This document shows, piece by piece, positions 1 through 5,512 of a stretch of DNA of 5,512 nucleotides (its first letter is position 1; every line of letters starts with the position of its first letter). The notes under the pieces are model-generated. The model worked only from the letters and a program-made list of their open reading frames with translations. It did no database searches and was not told the origin of the DNA. A program made the position numbers and the translations under genes. Source of the DNA: Polynucleobacter meluiroseus (GTDB lineage: Bacteria > Pseudomonadota > Gammaproteobacteria > Burkholderiales > Burkholderiaceae); the NCBI GenBank assembly GCA_945867755.1, contig CAMBJN010000101.1:1-5512 (forward strand). The letters run 5' to 3'.

Positions 1-1
1 A

Positions 2-214
2 CCAACTTACATTTCTTTCGGAAGGAATAGCATCAGTCAAGAACTGAAAAAACAGGGCGCTGATGACATCATCGTGTTTGTGGGTGGTGTGGTTCCACGT
101 CAAGACTATGAATTCTTGTATGAAGCTGGCGTGAAGGGCATTTATGGTCCTGGTACACCGATTCCAGCATCAGCCAAAGATGTTCTTGAGCAAATTCGTT
201 TGGCTCAAAAATAA
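2..214 (+). CDS. scpA: Methylmalonyl-CoA mutase, C-terminal end (partial; 5' part outside the window)
   Basis: The last 70 codons of a gene that begins left of the window, ending in TAA at 212-214. The product would be the adenosylcobalamin-dependent mutase that isomerises (R)-methylmalonyl-CoA to succinyl-CoA in the cytoplasm. The visible part is the end of the C-terminal B12-binding domain: the GG of the motif SxL-x(26-28)-GG appears as VGGVVPRQDYEFLYEAG, followed by the family block GIYGPGTPIPASAKDVLEQI, both typical of methylmalonyl-CoA mutases. MeaB directly downstream supports the assignment, as do the propionyl-CoA carboxylase genes. The first ten or so visible residues (PTYISFGRN) do not resemble the usual AAGHKTLVP segment expected there (see findings). 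Isobutyryl-CoA-type or other acyl-CoA mutases share this domain, so substrate is inferred from context. Whether the enzyme has one or two subunits cannot be seen. Confidence 0.85.
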   Translation, partial: PTYISFGRNSISQELKKQGADDIIVFVGGVVPRQDYEFLYEAGVKGIYGPGTPIPASAKDVLEQIRLAQK

Positions 215-262
215 TTGAATCATTGATTAGCCAATAAAAATCTACCAAAGACCCAGACCAAC

Positions 263-1282
263 GTGCAAACAGAAGATCAAATACTCATTGATGCCATCTG
301 TGGCGCTGATGCCAAACCTGGCTCGGCACAACGCCGAGCCATGGCCAAAGCCATCACTTTGTTGGAGTCAACCAGACCCGATCATCGCTTAAGAGCAGAT
401 GATGTGCTCAATGCCATTCTGCCTAAGAGTGGTCAATCTTTTAGATTGGGTATTTCTGGTGTTCCCGGTGTTGGTAAATCGACTTTCATTGAAGTTTTGG
501 GCTTGTACCTCATCAGCAAAGGCCATCGTGTGGCGGTCTTGGCGATTGACCCATCCTCCACAGTTTCGGGTGGCTCAATCTTGGGTGATAAAACCCGCAT
601 GGAGTTTTTATCGGTCAATGAAAAAGCATTCATCAGACCCACACCTTCATCAGGCAACCTGGGTGGTGTGGCAGAAAAAACCAGAGAAGCGATGTTGGTT
701 GCTGAGGCAGCTGGCCATGATGTGGTGATCGTTGAAACCGTGGGTGTTGGCCAAAGCGAAACAGCCGTTGCCAACATGACCGACATGTTTGTTTTGTTGC
801 AACTCCCCAATGCTGGCGACGATCTTCAAGCCATTAAAAAAGGTGTGATGGAGTTGGCTGATTTGGTGATCATCAATAAAGTTGATTTAGATCCAGATGC
901 TGCTACCCGAGCCCAAGTTCAAATCATGAGTTCATTGCGTTTATTCAGTATGCACGGCAATCCTGAGCACGCTCACCATGATGAAACGCTTTGGCATCCA
1001 AAGGTGATGCGCATGAGTGCTTTGAAGTCTGAGGGCATCACAGAATTTTGGGACATGGTCAACACATTCAAAGACATTCAAGTCAAGCATGGTCACTTGG
1101 CATTAAGAAGAAAACAACAGGCCCAAGCATGGATGTGGGAACGCATTGAAGCAGGCTTGAGACAAAACTTCAAAGCCAATGCCCAAGTACAAAGACTTTT
1201 ACCTGAATTAAGCGAAGCAGTGAATTCAGGAACCATGGCAGCCTCAGTGGCTGCGAGAAGATTATTAGATTTAATGAAGTAA
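263..1282 (+). CDS. meaB: MeaB/ArgK-family G protein, chaperone of methylmalonyl-CoA mutase
   Basis: A 339-residue SIMIBI-class P-loop GTPase of the MeaB/ArgK (YgfD) family, which binds methylmalonyl-CoA mutase, gates adenosylcobalamin loading and protects the enzyme from inactivation. Older annotations call it an arginine/ornithine transport ATPase, which is misleading. Visible motifs: Walker A GVPGVGKST at residues 66-74; the switch-region DPSS at 96-99 and GGSILGDKTRM at 103-113; PSSGNLGG at 128-135; the G3-like ETVGVGQSE at 158-166; NKVD base-specificity motif at 205-208; SAL at 252-254. The C-terminal helical arm (about 275-339) is the family's dimerisation region. Length is normal. The start is GTG: translation from it retains the N-terminal helix ending in RRAMAKAITLLES, which aligns with E. 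coli ArgK, whereas the ATG at 341 would delete 26 residues of it. No good Shine-Dalgarno precedes the GTG. A histidine-rich loop lies at 230-246. It sits between the mutase and carboxylase genes, probably on one transcript. Confidence 0.95.
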   Translation: MQTEDQILIDAICGADAKPGSAQRRAMAKAITLLESTRPDHRLRADDVLNAILPKSGQSFRLGISGVPGVGKSTFIEVLGLYLISKGHRVAVLAIDPSSTVSGGSILGDKTRMEFLSVNEKAFIRPTPSSGNLGGVAEKTREAMLVAEAAGHDVVIVETVGVGQSETAVANMTDMFVLLQLPNAGDDLQAIKKGVMELADLVIINKVDLDPDAATRAQVQIMSSLRLFSMHGNPEHAHHDETLWHPKVMRMSALKSEGITEFWDMVNTFKDIQVKHGHLALRRKQQAQAWMWERIEAGLRQNFKANAQVQRLLPELSEAVNSGTMAASVAARRLLDLMK

Positions 1283-1283
1283 A

Positions 1284-1316
1284 AATAAAGAAACAATAAA
1301 GAAACAATAAAGAAAC
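1284..1316. repeat. Three perfect tandem copies of an 11-base unit
   Basis: Unit AATAAAGAAAC occurs at 1284-1294, 1295-1305 and 1306-1316 without mismatch, starting one base after the meaB stop codon. It lies in the 75-base meaB-pccB gap and is purely A-rich on the + strand (only T at one position, G and C at one each per unit). The rest of the gap is also A-rich and ends in the pccB ribosome binding site. It has no obvious dyad symmetry, so it is not a hairpin terminator. It may be just a slippage-prone spacer, or an unstructured stretch that helps ribosome access or mRNA processing; the sequence does not decide. Confidence 0.95.
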
Positions 1317-1344
1317 AAGCATTCATTTAAAGATTCAGAAACAA

Positions 1345-1350
1345 GGGAGA
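1345..1350 (+). promoter_or_regulatory. Ribosome binding site of pccB
   Basis: GGGAGA, preceded by AA, ends seven bases before the ATG at 1358. It is a close Shine-Dalgarno match at good spacing, and clearly stronger than anything ahead of meaB. It fixes the pccB start. Confidence 0.8.
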
Positions 1351-1357
1351 GCATTCC

Positions 1358-2890
1358 ATGCAGGACATCATCAAACAACTAGAAGCCAAGCGTGAGCAGG
1401 CTCGCCTAGGTGGCGGTCAAAAGCGCATCAATGCCCAGCACGGCAAAGGTAAGCTAACGGCCCGCGAGCGCATTGAGTTGTTATTAGACGAAGGCTCATT
1501 TGAAGAATGGGACATGTTCGTTGAGCATCGTTGTACAGACTTTGGCATGGCCAATGAATCTGTGCCTGGTGATGGTGTGGTGACTGGTTACGGCATGATC
1601 AATGGTCGCTTGACCTTTGTTTACTCTCAAGACTTCACTGTATTCGGTGGCTCCTTGTCCGAAGCTCATGCTGAGAAGATTTGTAAGGTCATGGATCAAG
1701 CCATGAAGGTTGGTGCTCCAGTGATTGGTTTGAATGACTCAGGGGGTGCACGTATTCAGGAAGGTGTGGCATCTTTGGGTGGTTATGCTGAGATTTTCCA
1801 GCGCAACGTTTCAGCTTCAGGTGTGATTCCACAAATTTCTTTGATCATGGGCCCTAGTGCTGGCGGTGCAGTTTATTCACCAGCATTGACTGATTTTATT
1901 TTCATGGTCAAAGACAGTTCATACATGTTCGTAACAGGCCCAGAAGTTGTAAAGACCGTGACTCATGAAGAAGTAACAGCTGAAGAGTTAGGTGGTGCCA
2001 TCACTCACTCAACTAAATCAGGCGTATGTGATCGCGCCTTTGAAAATGATGTTGAAGCGATTTTAATGTTGCGTCGTTTCTTTAACTACCTACCACTATC
2101 CAATAAAGAAAAACCACCGGTTCGAAAAGCTGCCGATACGGCAGAGCATTTAGATTATTCATTAGACACACTGGTACCGGATAACGCGAACAAACCTTAT
2201 GACATGCATGAGCTCATCACCAAAACGGTTGATGATGGTGATTTCTTTGAGATACAACCTGACTATGCAAAAAACATCATCATTGGTTTTGCGCGCATTG
2301 AAGGACAAACAATCGGCATCGTTGCCAATCAACCTTTGGTCTTGGCTGGTTGCTTGGATATCAAATCATCGATCAAAGCAGCACGCTTCGTGCGTTTCTG
2401 CGATGCCTTTAATATTCCAGTAGTGACCTTTGTGGATGTACCAGGATTCATGCCTGGCACCGCTCAAGAATATGGCGGCATCATCAAACACGGCGCTAAA
2501 TTGTTGTACGCGTATGCAGAATGCACAGTACCAAAGATCACAGTGATCACACGCAAAGCCTACGGTGGTGCGTATGACGTGATGGCCTCCAAGCACTTAA
2601 GAGGGGATGTGAACTTTGCATGGCCTTCAGCGGAAATTGCGGTGATGGGCCCTAAAGGCGCTGTTGAAATTATTTTCCGTGAAGAAAAAGGTGATCCTGC
2701 CAAATTAGCCGAGCGCGAAGCAGAATACAAAGCCAAGTTCGCTAATCCATTTGTGGCTGGTCGTCGTGGTTACATTGATGACGTGATCATGCCTCATGAA
2801 ACTCGTAAACGTGTTGCTAGGTCTTTGGCCATGCTCAAAGACAAGGATATTGAAAATCCTTGGCGCAAACACGGCAACATCCCCCTTTAA
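1358..2890 (+). CDS. pccB: Propionyl-CoA carboxylase beta subunit (carboxyltransferase)
   Basis: A 510-residue acyl-CoA carboxylase carboxyltransferase with the N- and C-terminal crotonase-like halves. It moves the carboxyl group from carboxybiotin on PccA to propionyl-CoA, giving (S)-methylmalonyl-CoA; the family forms a beta6 core in an alpha6beta6 cytoplasmic complex. Visible signatures: GKLTARERIELLLD at 31-44, QDFTVFGGSL at 91-100, the N-half oxyanion segment NDSGGARIQEG at 126-136, GPSAGGAVYSPA at 165-176, and in the C-half VDVPGFMPGTAQE at 359-371 and KAYGGAYDVM at 400-409. Asp407 in that last block corresponds to the Asp that in actinobacterial PccB favours propionyl-CoA over acetyl-CoA, where acetyl-CoA-preferring relatives carry a hydrophobic residue. 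That, and the gene neighbourhood, favour propionyl-CoA over methylcrotonyl- or acetyl-CoA. Length is normal, the ATG has a good ribosome binding site, and no frame damage is seen. pccA follows after 17 bases. Confidence 0.95.
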   Translation: MQDIIKQLEAKREQARLGGGQKRINAQHGKGKLTARERIELLLDEGSFEEWDMFVEHRCTDFGMANESVPGDGVVTGYGMINGRLTFVYSQDFTVFGGSLSEAHAEKICKVMDQAMKVGAPVIGLNDSGGARIQEGVASLGGYAEIFQRNVSASGVIPQISLIMGPSAGGAVYSPALTDFIFMVKDSSYMFVTGPEVVKTVTHEEVTAEELGGAITHSTKSGVCDRAFENDVEAILMLRRFFNYLPLSNKEKPPVRKAADTAEHLDYSLDTLVPDNANKPYDMHELITKTVDDGDFFEIQPDYAKNIIIGFARIEGQTIGIVANQPLVLAGCLDIKSSIKAARFVRFCDAFNIPVVTFVDVPGFMPGTAQEYGGIIKHGAKLLYAYAECTVPKITVITRKAYGGAYDVMASKHLRGDVNFAWPSAEIAVMGPKGAVEIIFREEKGDPAKLAEREAEYKAKFANPFVAGRRGYIDDVIMPHETRKRVARSLAMLKDKDIENPWRKHGNIPL

Positions 2891-2896
2891 TCGATT

Positions 2897-2900
2897 AGGA
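2897..2900 (+). promoter_or_regulatory. Ribosome binding site of pccA
   Basis: AGGA ends seven bases before the ATG at 2908, within the 17-base pccB-pccA gap. It is a plain Shine-Dalgarno core, and it supports the ATG that gives the canonical biotin carboxylase N-terminus (FKKILIANRGEIACR). Confidence 0.7.
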
Positions 2901-2907
2901 CAAGAAC

Positions 2908-4905
2908 ATGTTTAAGAAGATTCTGATTGCTAACCGTGGTGAGATTGCTTGCCGCGTGATTAAAACAGCCCGCAAGATGGGCATTAAAACAGTTGCAGTG
3001 TATTCAGAAGCAGATAAAGAGGCGCGCCACGTTGAGATGGCTGATGAGTCTGTTTGCATTGGCCCAGCTCCGTCACGTGAGTCTTACCTTAAAATGGATA
3101 ACATCATCAAGGCTTGCAAAGATACTGGTGCTGAAGCGGTTCATCCTGGTTATGGTTTCTTATCTGAGAACGAAGCTTTTGCTAAACGTTTAGAAGAAGA
3201 AGGCATTATTTTCATTGGCCCCAAGCATTATTCGATCGCTGCGATGGGTGACAAGATTGCTTCTAAGAAATTAGCCAATGAAGCTAAAGTTAATACCATT
3301 CCTGGTTACAACGATGCAATTGACACGCCTGACTCTGCAGTAAAGATTGCGCAGGACATTGGTTACCCTGTCATGATCAAAGCTTCAGCTGGTGGTGGCG
3401 GTAAAGGCTTGCGTGTTGCATTCAACGATAAAGAAGCTTTTGAAGGTTTTTCTGCTTGTAAAAATGAAGCATTGAACAGCTTTGGCGATGATCGCGTCTT
3501 TATCGAAAAGTTTGTTGAAGAACCTCGCCACATTGAGATTCAGGTGTTAGGTGATGCTCATGGCAATACTGTTTATTTGTGGGAGCGTGAGTGCTCGATT
3601 CAGCGTCGTCATCAAAAAGTCATTGAAGAGGCGCCTTCACCATTCATCAGTGATGCGACTCGCAAGGCCATGGGTGAACAAGCTGTTGCTCTAGCCAAGG
3701 CTGTTAAATACCAATCGGCTGGCACGGTTGAATTTGTGGTCGGTAAAGACCAGTCTTTCTACTTCTTAGAAATGAATACACGTCTACAAGTCGAGCATCC
3801 CGTGACTGAATCAATCACAGGTCTTGATCTTGTAGAGCAAATGATCCGAGTGGCTGCTGGTGAAAAATTATCGTTTGGTCAAAAAGACATTCAACGCAAT
3901 GGTTGGTCGATGGAATGCCGTATTAATGCTGATGATCCATATCGCAGCTTCTTACCCTCTACTGGCCGCTTAGTGAGATATCAACCACCAGCAGAAGTTG
4001 ATGGTGTGCGTGTAGACACGGGAGTGTATGAGGGCGGTGAGATACCGATGTACTACGACTCCATGATTGGAAAATTGATTGTGCATGGCAAAGATCGCAT
4101 GGATGCCATTATGAAAATGCGCGCTGCATTGAATAAATTTGTCATTCGTGGCATACATTCAAACATCCCATTCCAAGCAGCCTTGATGCAGCATCCACGC
4201 TTTATTTCTGGGGACTTTAATACAGGCTTTATTGCTGAAGAGTTCCCACATGGTTTTAGAGCCAGTGATGTCAAGCCCGCAGACTTAGGCTTGATGGACG
4301 CATTAGCAACGGCAGTTCATCGTCGCTACTTGGAGCGTGCCACAGGCATTTATGGCCAATTAGAAGGTCATGAGATGAAGATTCCAGATAGCTTCGTGGT
4401 AGCTTCTGGCGAAGCTGGCAAGATGGATTATGTGACAACCAACATTACGGTGACAGCTTCGGGTTACAAAGTCATTGTTAAAAATAAGACTTATGACATT
4501 CAGACCGAATGGAATCCAGGACAGATTATTTATAGCGCAGTTATTAACGGTCAAGAAATTGCTGCTCAAGTAGAGCGCACCAATTTGTTCTACCGTATTC
4601 AGTTTGATGGTGTGCGTGTTGATAGCTTGGTCTTGACGCCGAACGGTGCTGAGATGCAAAAATTAATGCCTTTCAAAGAACCGCCGGATATGTCAAAGTT
4701 CCTTTTGTCACCGATGCCTGGTTTATTGGTCGATGTGGCAGTGACCGTTGGTCAAAAAGTAGAAGCAGGTCAGCGCTTAGCCGCCATTGAAGCAATGAAG
4801 ATGGAGAACGTCTTATTAGCCACTCAAGATGGTGTGGTTGCCGAAGTGATGGCTGCCAAAGGTGAGAGTCTTGCTGTTGACCAACAAATTCTAAGATTTG
4901 AATAA
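2908..4905 (+). CDS. pccA: Propionyl-CoA carboxylase alpha subunit (biotin carboxylase + biotin carrier)
   Basis: A 665-residue subunit that carboxylates its own biotin with ATP and bicarbonate and presents it to PccB. Biotin carboxylase domain, about 1-447: IANRGEIACR at 7-16, HPGYGFLSEN at 79-88, Lys116, Lys158, glycine-rich ATP loop AGGGGKG at 161-167, His208, RRHQK at 233-237, Glu275, and EMNTRLQVEH at 288-297, plus Arg338. These match the catalytic and ATP-binding residues known from E. coli AccC at the same or adjacent numbers. About 450-590 is the BT-type linker domain that docks the alpha subunit onto PccB. The biotin carrier domain is about 597-665, with SPMPG at 601-605 and the biotinylation motif EAMKMEN at 628-634; Lys631 takes biotin and lies 34 residues from the C-terminus, as is usual. 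A biotin ligase (BirA) must be encoded elsewhere. The sequence is complete and normal in length. Substrate choice rests on PccB and context. Confidence 0.95.
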   Translation: MFKKILIANRGEIACRVIKTARKMGIKTVAVYSEADKEARHVEMADESVCIGPAPSRESYLKMDNIIKACKDTGAEAVHPGYGFLSENEAFAKRLEEEGIIFIGPKHYSIAAMGDKIASKKLANEAKVNTIPGYNDAIDTPDSAVKIAQDIGYPVMIKASAGGGGKGLRVAFNDKEAFEGFSACKNEALNSFGDDRVFIEKFVEEPRHIEIQVLGDAHGNTVYLWERECSIQRRHQKVIEEAPSPFISDATRKAMGEQAVALAKAVKYQSAGTVEFVVGKDQSFYFLEMNTRLQVEHPVTESITGLDLVEQMIRVAAGEKLSFGQKDIQRNGWSMECRINADDPYRSFLPSTGRLVRYQPPAEVDGVRVDTGVYEGGEIPMYYDSMIGKLIVHGKDRMDAIMKMRAALNKFVIRGIHSNIPFQAALMQHPRFISGDFNTGFIAEEFPHGFRASDVKPADLGLMDALATAVHRRYLERATGIYGQLEGHEMKIPDSFVVASGEAGKMDYVTTNITVTASGYKVIVKNKTYDIQTEWNPGQIIYSAVINGQEIAAQVERTNLFYRIQFDGVRVDSLVLTPNGAEMQKLMPFKEPPDMSKFLLSPMPGLLVDVAVTVGQKVEAGQRLAAIEAMKMENVLLATQDGVVAEVMAAKGESLAVDQQILRFE

Positions 4906-4907
4906 GG
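4903..4907 (+). promoter_or_regulatory. Ribosome binding site that selects the ATG at 4913
   Basis: TAAGG, overlapping the pccA stop codon TAA (4903-4905), ends five bases before ATG 4913. A longer reading from TTG at 4898 adds five residues and would overlap pccA by eight bases, but has no comparable site upstream. The ATG is therefore preferred. Overlap of the site with the stop suggests translational coupling to pccA. Confidence 0.65.
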
Positions 4908-4912
4908 CCGAT

Positions 4913-5389
4913 ATGAGCAACTCACCTACAACTAAGCCATTCAAAATCTTGGGCATTCAACAGGTAGCTATTGGCGGCCCTGACAAGAACAAACTAAAAA
5001 CCCTGTGGGTTGACATGTTTGGTCTGGAAGTGACCGGCACCTTTAAATCAGAGCGTGAAAACGTTGATGAAGAAATTTGTGCAATGGGCAAGGGTGTTCA
5101 TAAGGTGGAAGTGGATTTGATGCAGCCCATCGATCCAGAAAAGAAACCTGCTGTGCACACAACCCCACTCAATCACATTGGTTTATGGGTAGATAACCTA
5201 CCAGTGGCTGTTGAGTGGTTAACAGCCAATGGCGTGAGATTTGCCCCTGGAGGCATTCGAAAAGGTGCCGCAGGCTATGACATCACGTTTTTACACCCCA
5301 AAGGCAACGAAGAGTTTCCAATCGGCGGTGAGGGTGTATTGATTGAATTGGTTCAGGCGCCCCCCGAGGTGATCCAGGCCCTGAGTTAA
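4913..5389 (+). CDS. VOC-fold protein, probable methylmalonyl-CoA epimerase with altered metal ligands
   Basis: A 158-residue protein of the vicinal oxygen chelate (glyoxalase/bleomycin-resistance) superfamily, with two beta-alpha-beta-beta-beta modules: about 11-71 (KILGIQQVAIGG to VEVDLMQP) and about 84-148 (TPLNHIGLWVDNL to GVLIELVQ). The C-terminal FLHP-K and GVLIELVQ blocks resemble bacterial methylmalonyl-CoA epimerase (FMHPK, GVLIELTQ in the Propionibacterium enzyme), and its place after pccA fits an epimerase converting (S)- to (R)-methylmalonyl-CoA. However, the four metal-ligand positions, His/Gln/His/Glu in known epimerases, here read by my alignment Gln17, Asp68, His88, Glu145. 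A seven-residue insertion lies between HPK and the last strand. It may be an epimerase variant or another VOC enzyme, so I give no gene symbol. Start chosen by TAAGG before the ATG; it follows pccA by seven bases. Confidence 0.8.
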   Translation: MSNSPTTKPFKILGIQQVAIGGPDKNKLKTLWVDMFGLEVTGTFKSERENVDEEICAMGKGVHKVEVDLMQPIDPEKKPAVHTTPLNHIGLWVDNLPVAVEWLTANGVRFAPGGIRKGAAGYDITFLHPKGNEEFPIGGEGVLIELVQAPPEVIQALS

Positions 5390-5434
5390 TGGTTGAGATT
5401 TAAGTTAAAGCCAAAAAATTAAAGTAATACCAAT

Positions 5435-5462
5435 AAAAAACCGCCCAATCAGGCGGTTTTTT
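5435..5462. terminator. Rho-independent terminator, probably bidirectional
   Basis: A perfect inverted repeat: CCGCC at 5441-5445 pairs with GGCGG at 5452-5456 around a six-base loop. The pairing extends through six A on the left (5435-5440) and six T on the right (5457-5462). It starts 45 bases after the stop codon of the VOC gene. The T tract on each strand means it could stop transcription from both sides, which suits a convergent gene on the right. Confidence 0.92.
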
Positions 5463-5474
5463 ATGATTATTTGA

Positions 5475-5512
5475 TCAAGCGTAGGCTTGCATATAGCTTA
5501 AGCCTTTGCGCC
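5475..5512 (-). CDS. Possible 3' end of a convergent minus-strand gene (partial, frame uncertain)
   Basis: Only about 50 bases lie beyond the terminator. On the minus strand two frames are open to the window edge. One ends RKGLSYMQAYA with TGA at 5477-5475. The other ends AQRLKLYASLRLIK with TAA at 5469-5467. The first uses codons more like those of the neighbours and is given here, but the choice is weak. A bidirectional terminator just left of it is the main reason to expect a convergent gene. I do not recognise the product from so few residues, and chance open frames of this length are common. Confidence 0.3.
   Translation of the reverse strand, partial: RKGLSYMQAYA

Noticed and set aside
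341..343. ATG as an alternative meaB start
   Set aside because: It would remove the N-terminal helix conserved with E. coli ArgK; the GTG at 263 gives the normal family length.
399..728. 109-codon open frame in another + frame within meaB
   Set aside because: It overlaps the Walker A to ETVGVG region of meaB and its translation looks like random shifted coding sequence rich in Trp, Cys and Ser.
433..810. 125-codon open frame on the minus strand inside meaB
   Set aside because: It lies wholly antisense to the conserved GTPase core, has no recognisable domain, and is explained as a shadow of the coding frame.
1283..1357. Possible terminator or internal promoter between meaB and pccB
   Set aside because: No hairpin with a T tract is present, and no convincing paired -35/-10 boxes are visible in the A-rich sequence.
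4360..4659. 99-codon minus-strand open frame opposite the PccA linker domain
   Set aside because: No family resemblance, no ribosome binding site of note, and fully covered by an intact pccA frame.
4898..4900. TTG as start of the VOC gene
   Set aside because: It adds five residues with no conserved content, overlaps pccA and lacks a good ribosome binding site, while ATG 4913 has TAAGG at five bases.
1..5512. Mobile elements, CRISPR arrays, tRNA or rRNA genes, defence genes
   Set aside because: No spaced direct repeats, terminal inverted repeats, transposase or RNA-gene signatures were seen; nearly all the sequence is accounted for by the five + strand genes.

Overview
The window carries one co-oriented (+ strand) gene cluster for propionyl-CoA assimilation by the methylmalonyl-CoA route. 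It reads as ordinary bacterial core-metabolism DNA of moderate GC (mid-40s percent by eye). The protein sequences look like those of a betaproteobacterium, and the order mutase - meaB - pccB - pccA - VOC protein fits Burkholderiales with small, lower-GC genomes such as Polynucleobacter. That placement is inferred from general resemblance, not from a search.

Layout: 2-214 is the C-terminal end of a cobalamin-dependent acyl-CoA mutase (methylmalonyl-CoA mutase, B12-binding domain), cut by the left edge. After a 48-base gap comes meaB (263-1282, GTG start), the G-protein chaperone of the mutase. A 75-base gap with three perfect 11-base tandem repeats and a clear ribosome binding site leads to pccB (1358-2890), the carboxyltransferase subunit of propionyl-CoA carboxylase. 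pccA (2908-4905), the biotin carboxylase/biotin carrier subunit, follows after 17 bases. A small VOC-fold protein (preferred start 4913, end 5389) follows after 7 bases and sits where a methylmalonyl-CoA epimerase is expected. A symmetrical hairpin with A and T tracts (5435-5462) ends the unit. The last bases may be the 3' end of a convergent gene on the minus strand.

Together the genes make a full pathway: PccA/PccB carboxylate propionyl-CoA to (S)-methylmalonyl-CoA, the VOC protein would racemise it to the (R) form, the mutase converts that to succinyl-CoA, and MeaB guards cofactor loading and integrity of the mutase. The short gaps and single strong terminator suggest one transcript, whose promoter lies left of the window.

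I found no undescribed multi-gene system. The points worth a second look are: the VOC protein has Gln and Asp where known epimerases have the first His and the Gln metal ligands; the first ten or so visible residues of the mutase do not match the strongly conserved family motif; MeaB has a histidine-rich insertion; and there is a tandem repeat upstream of pccB.
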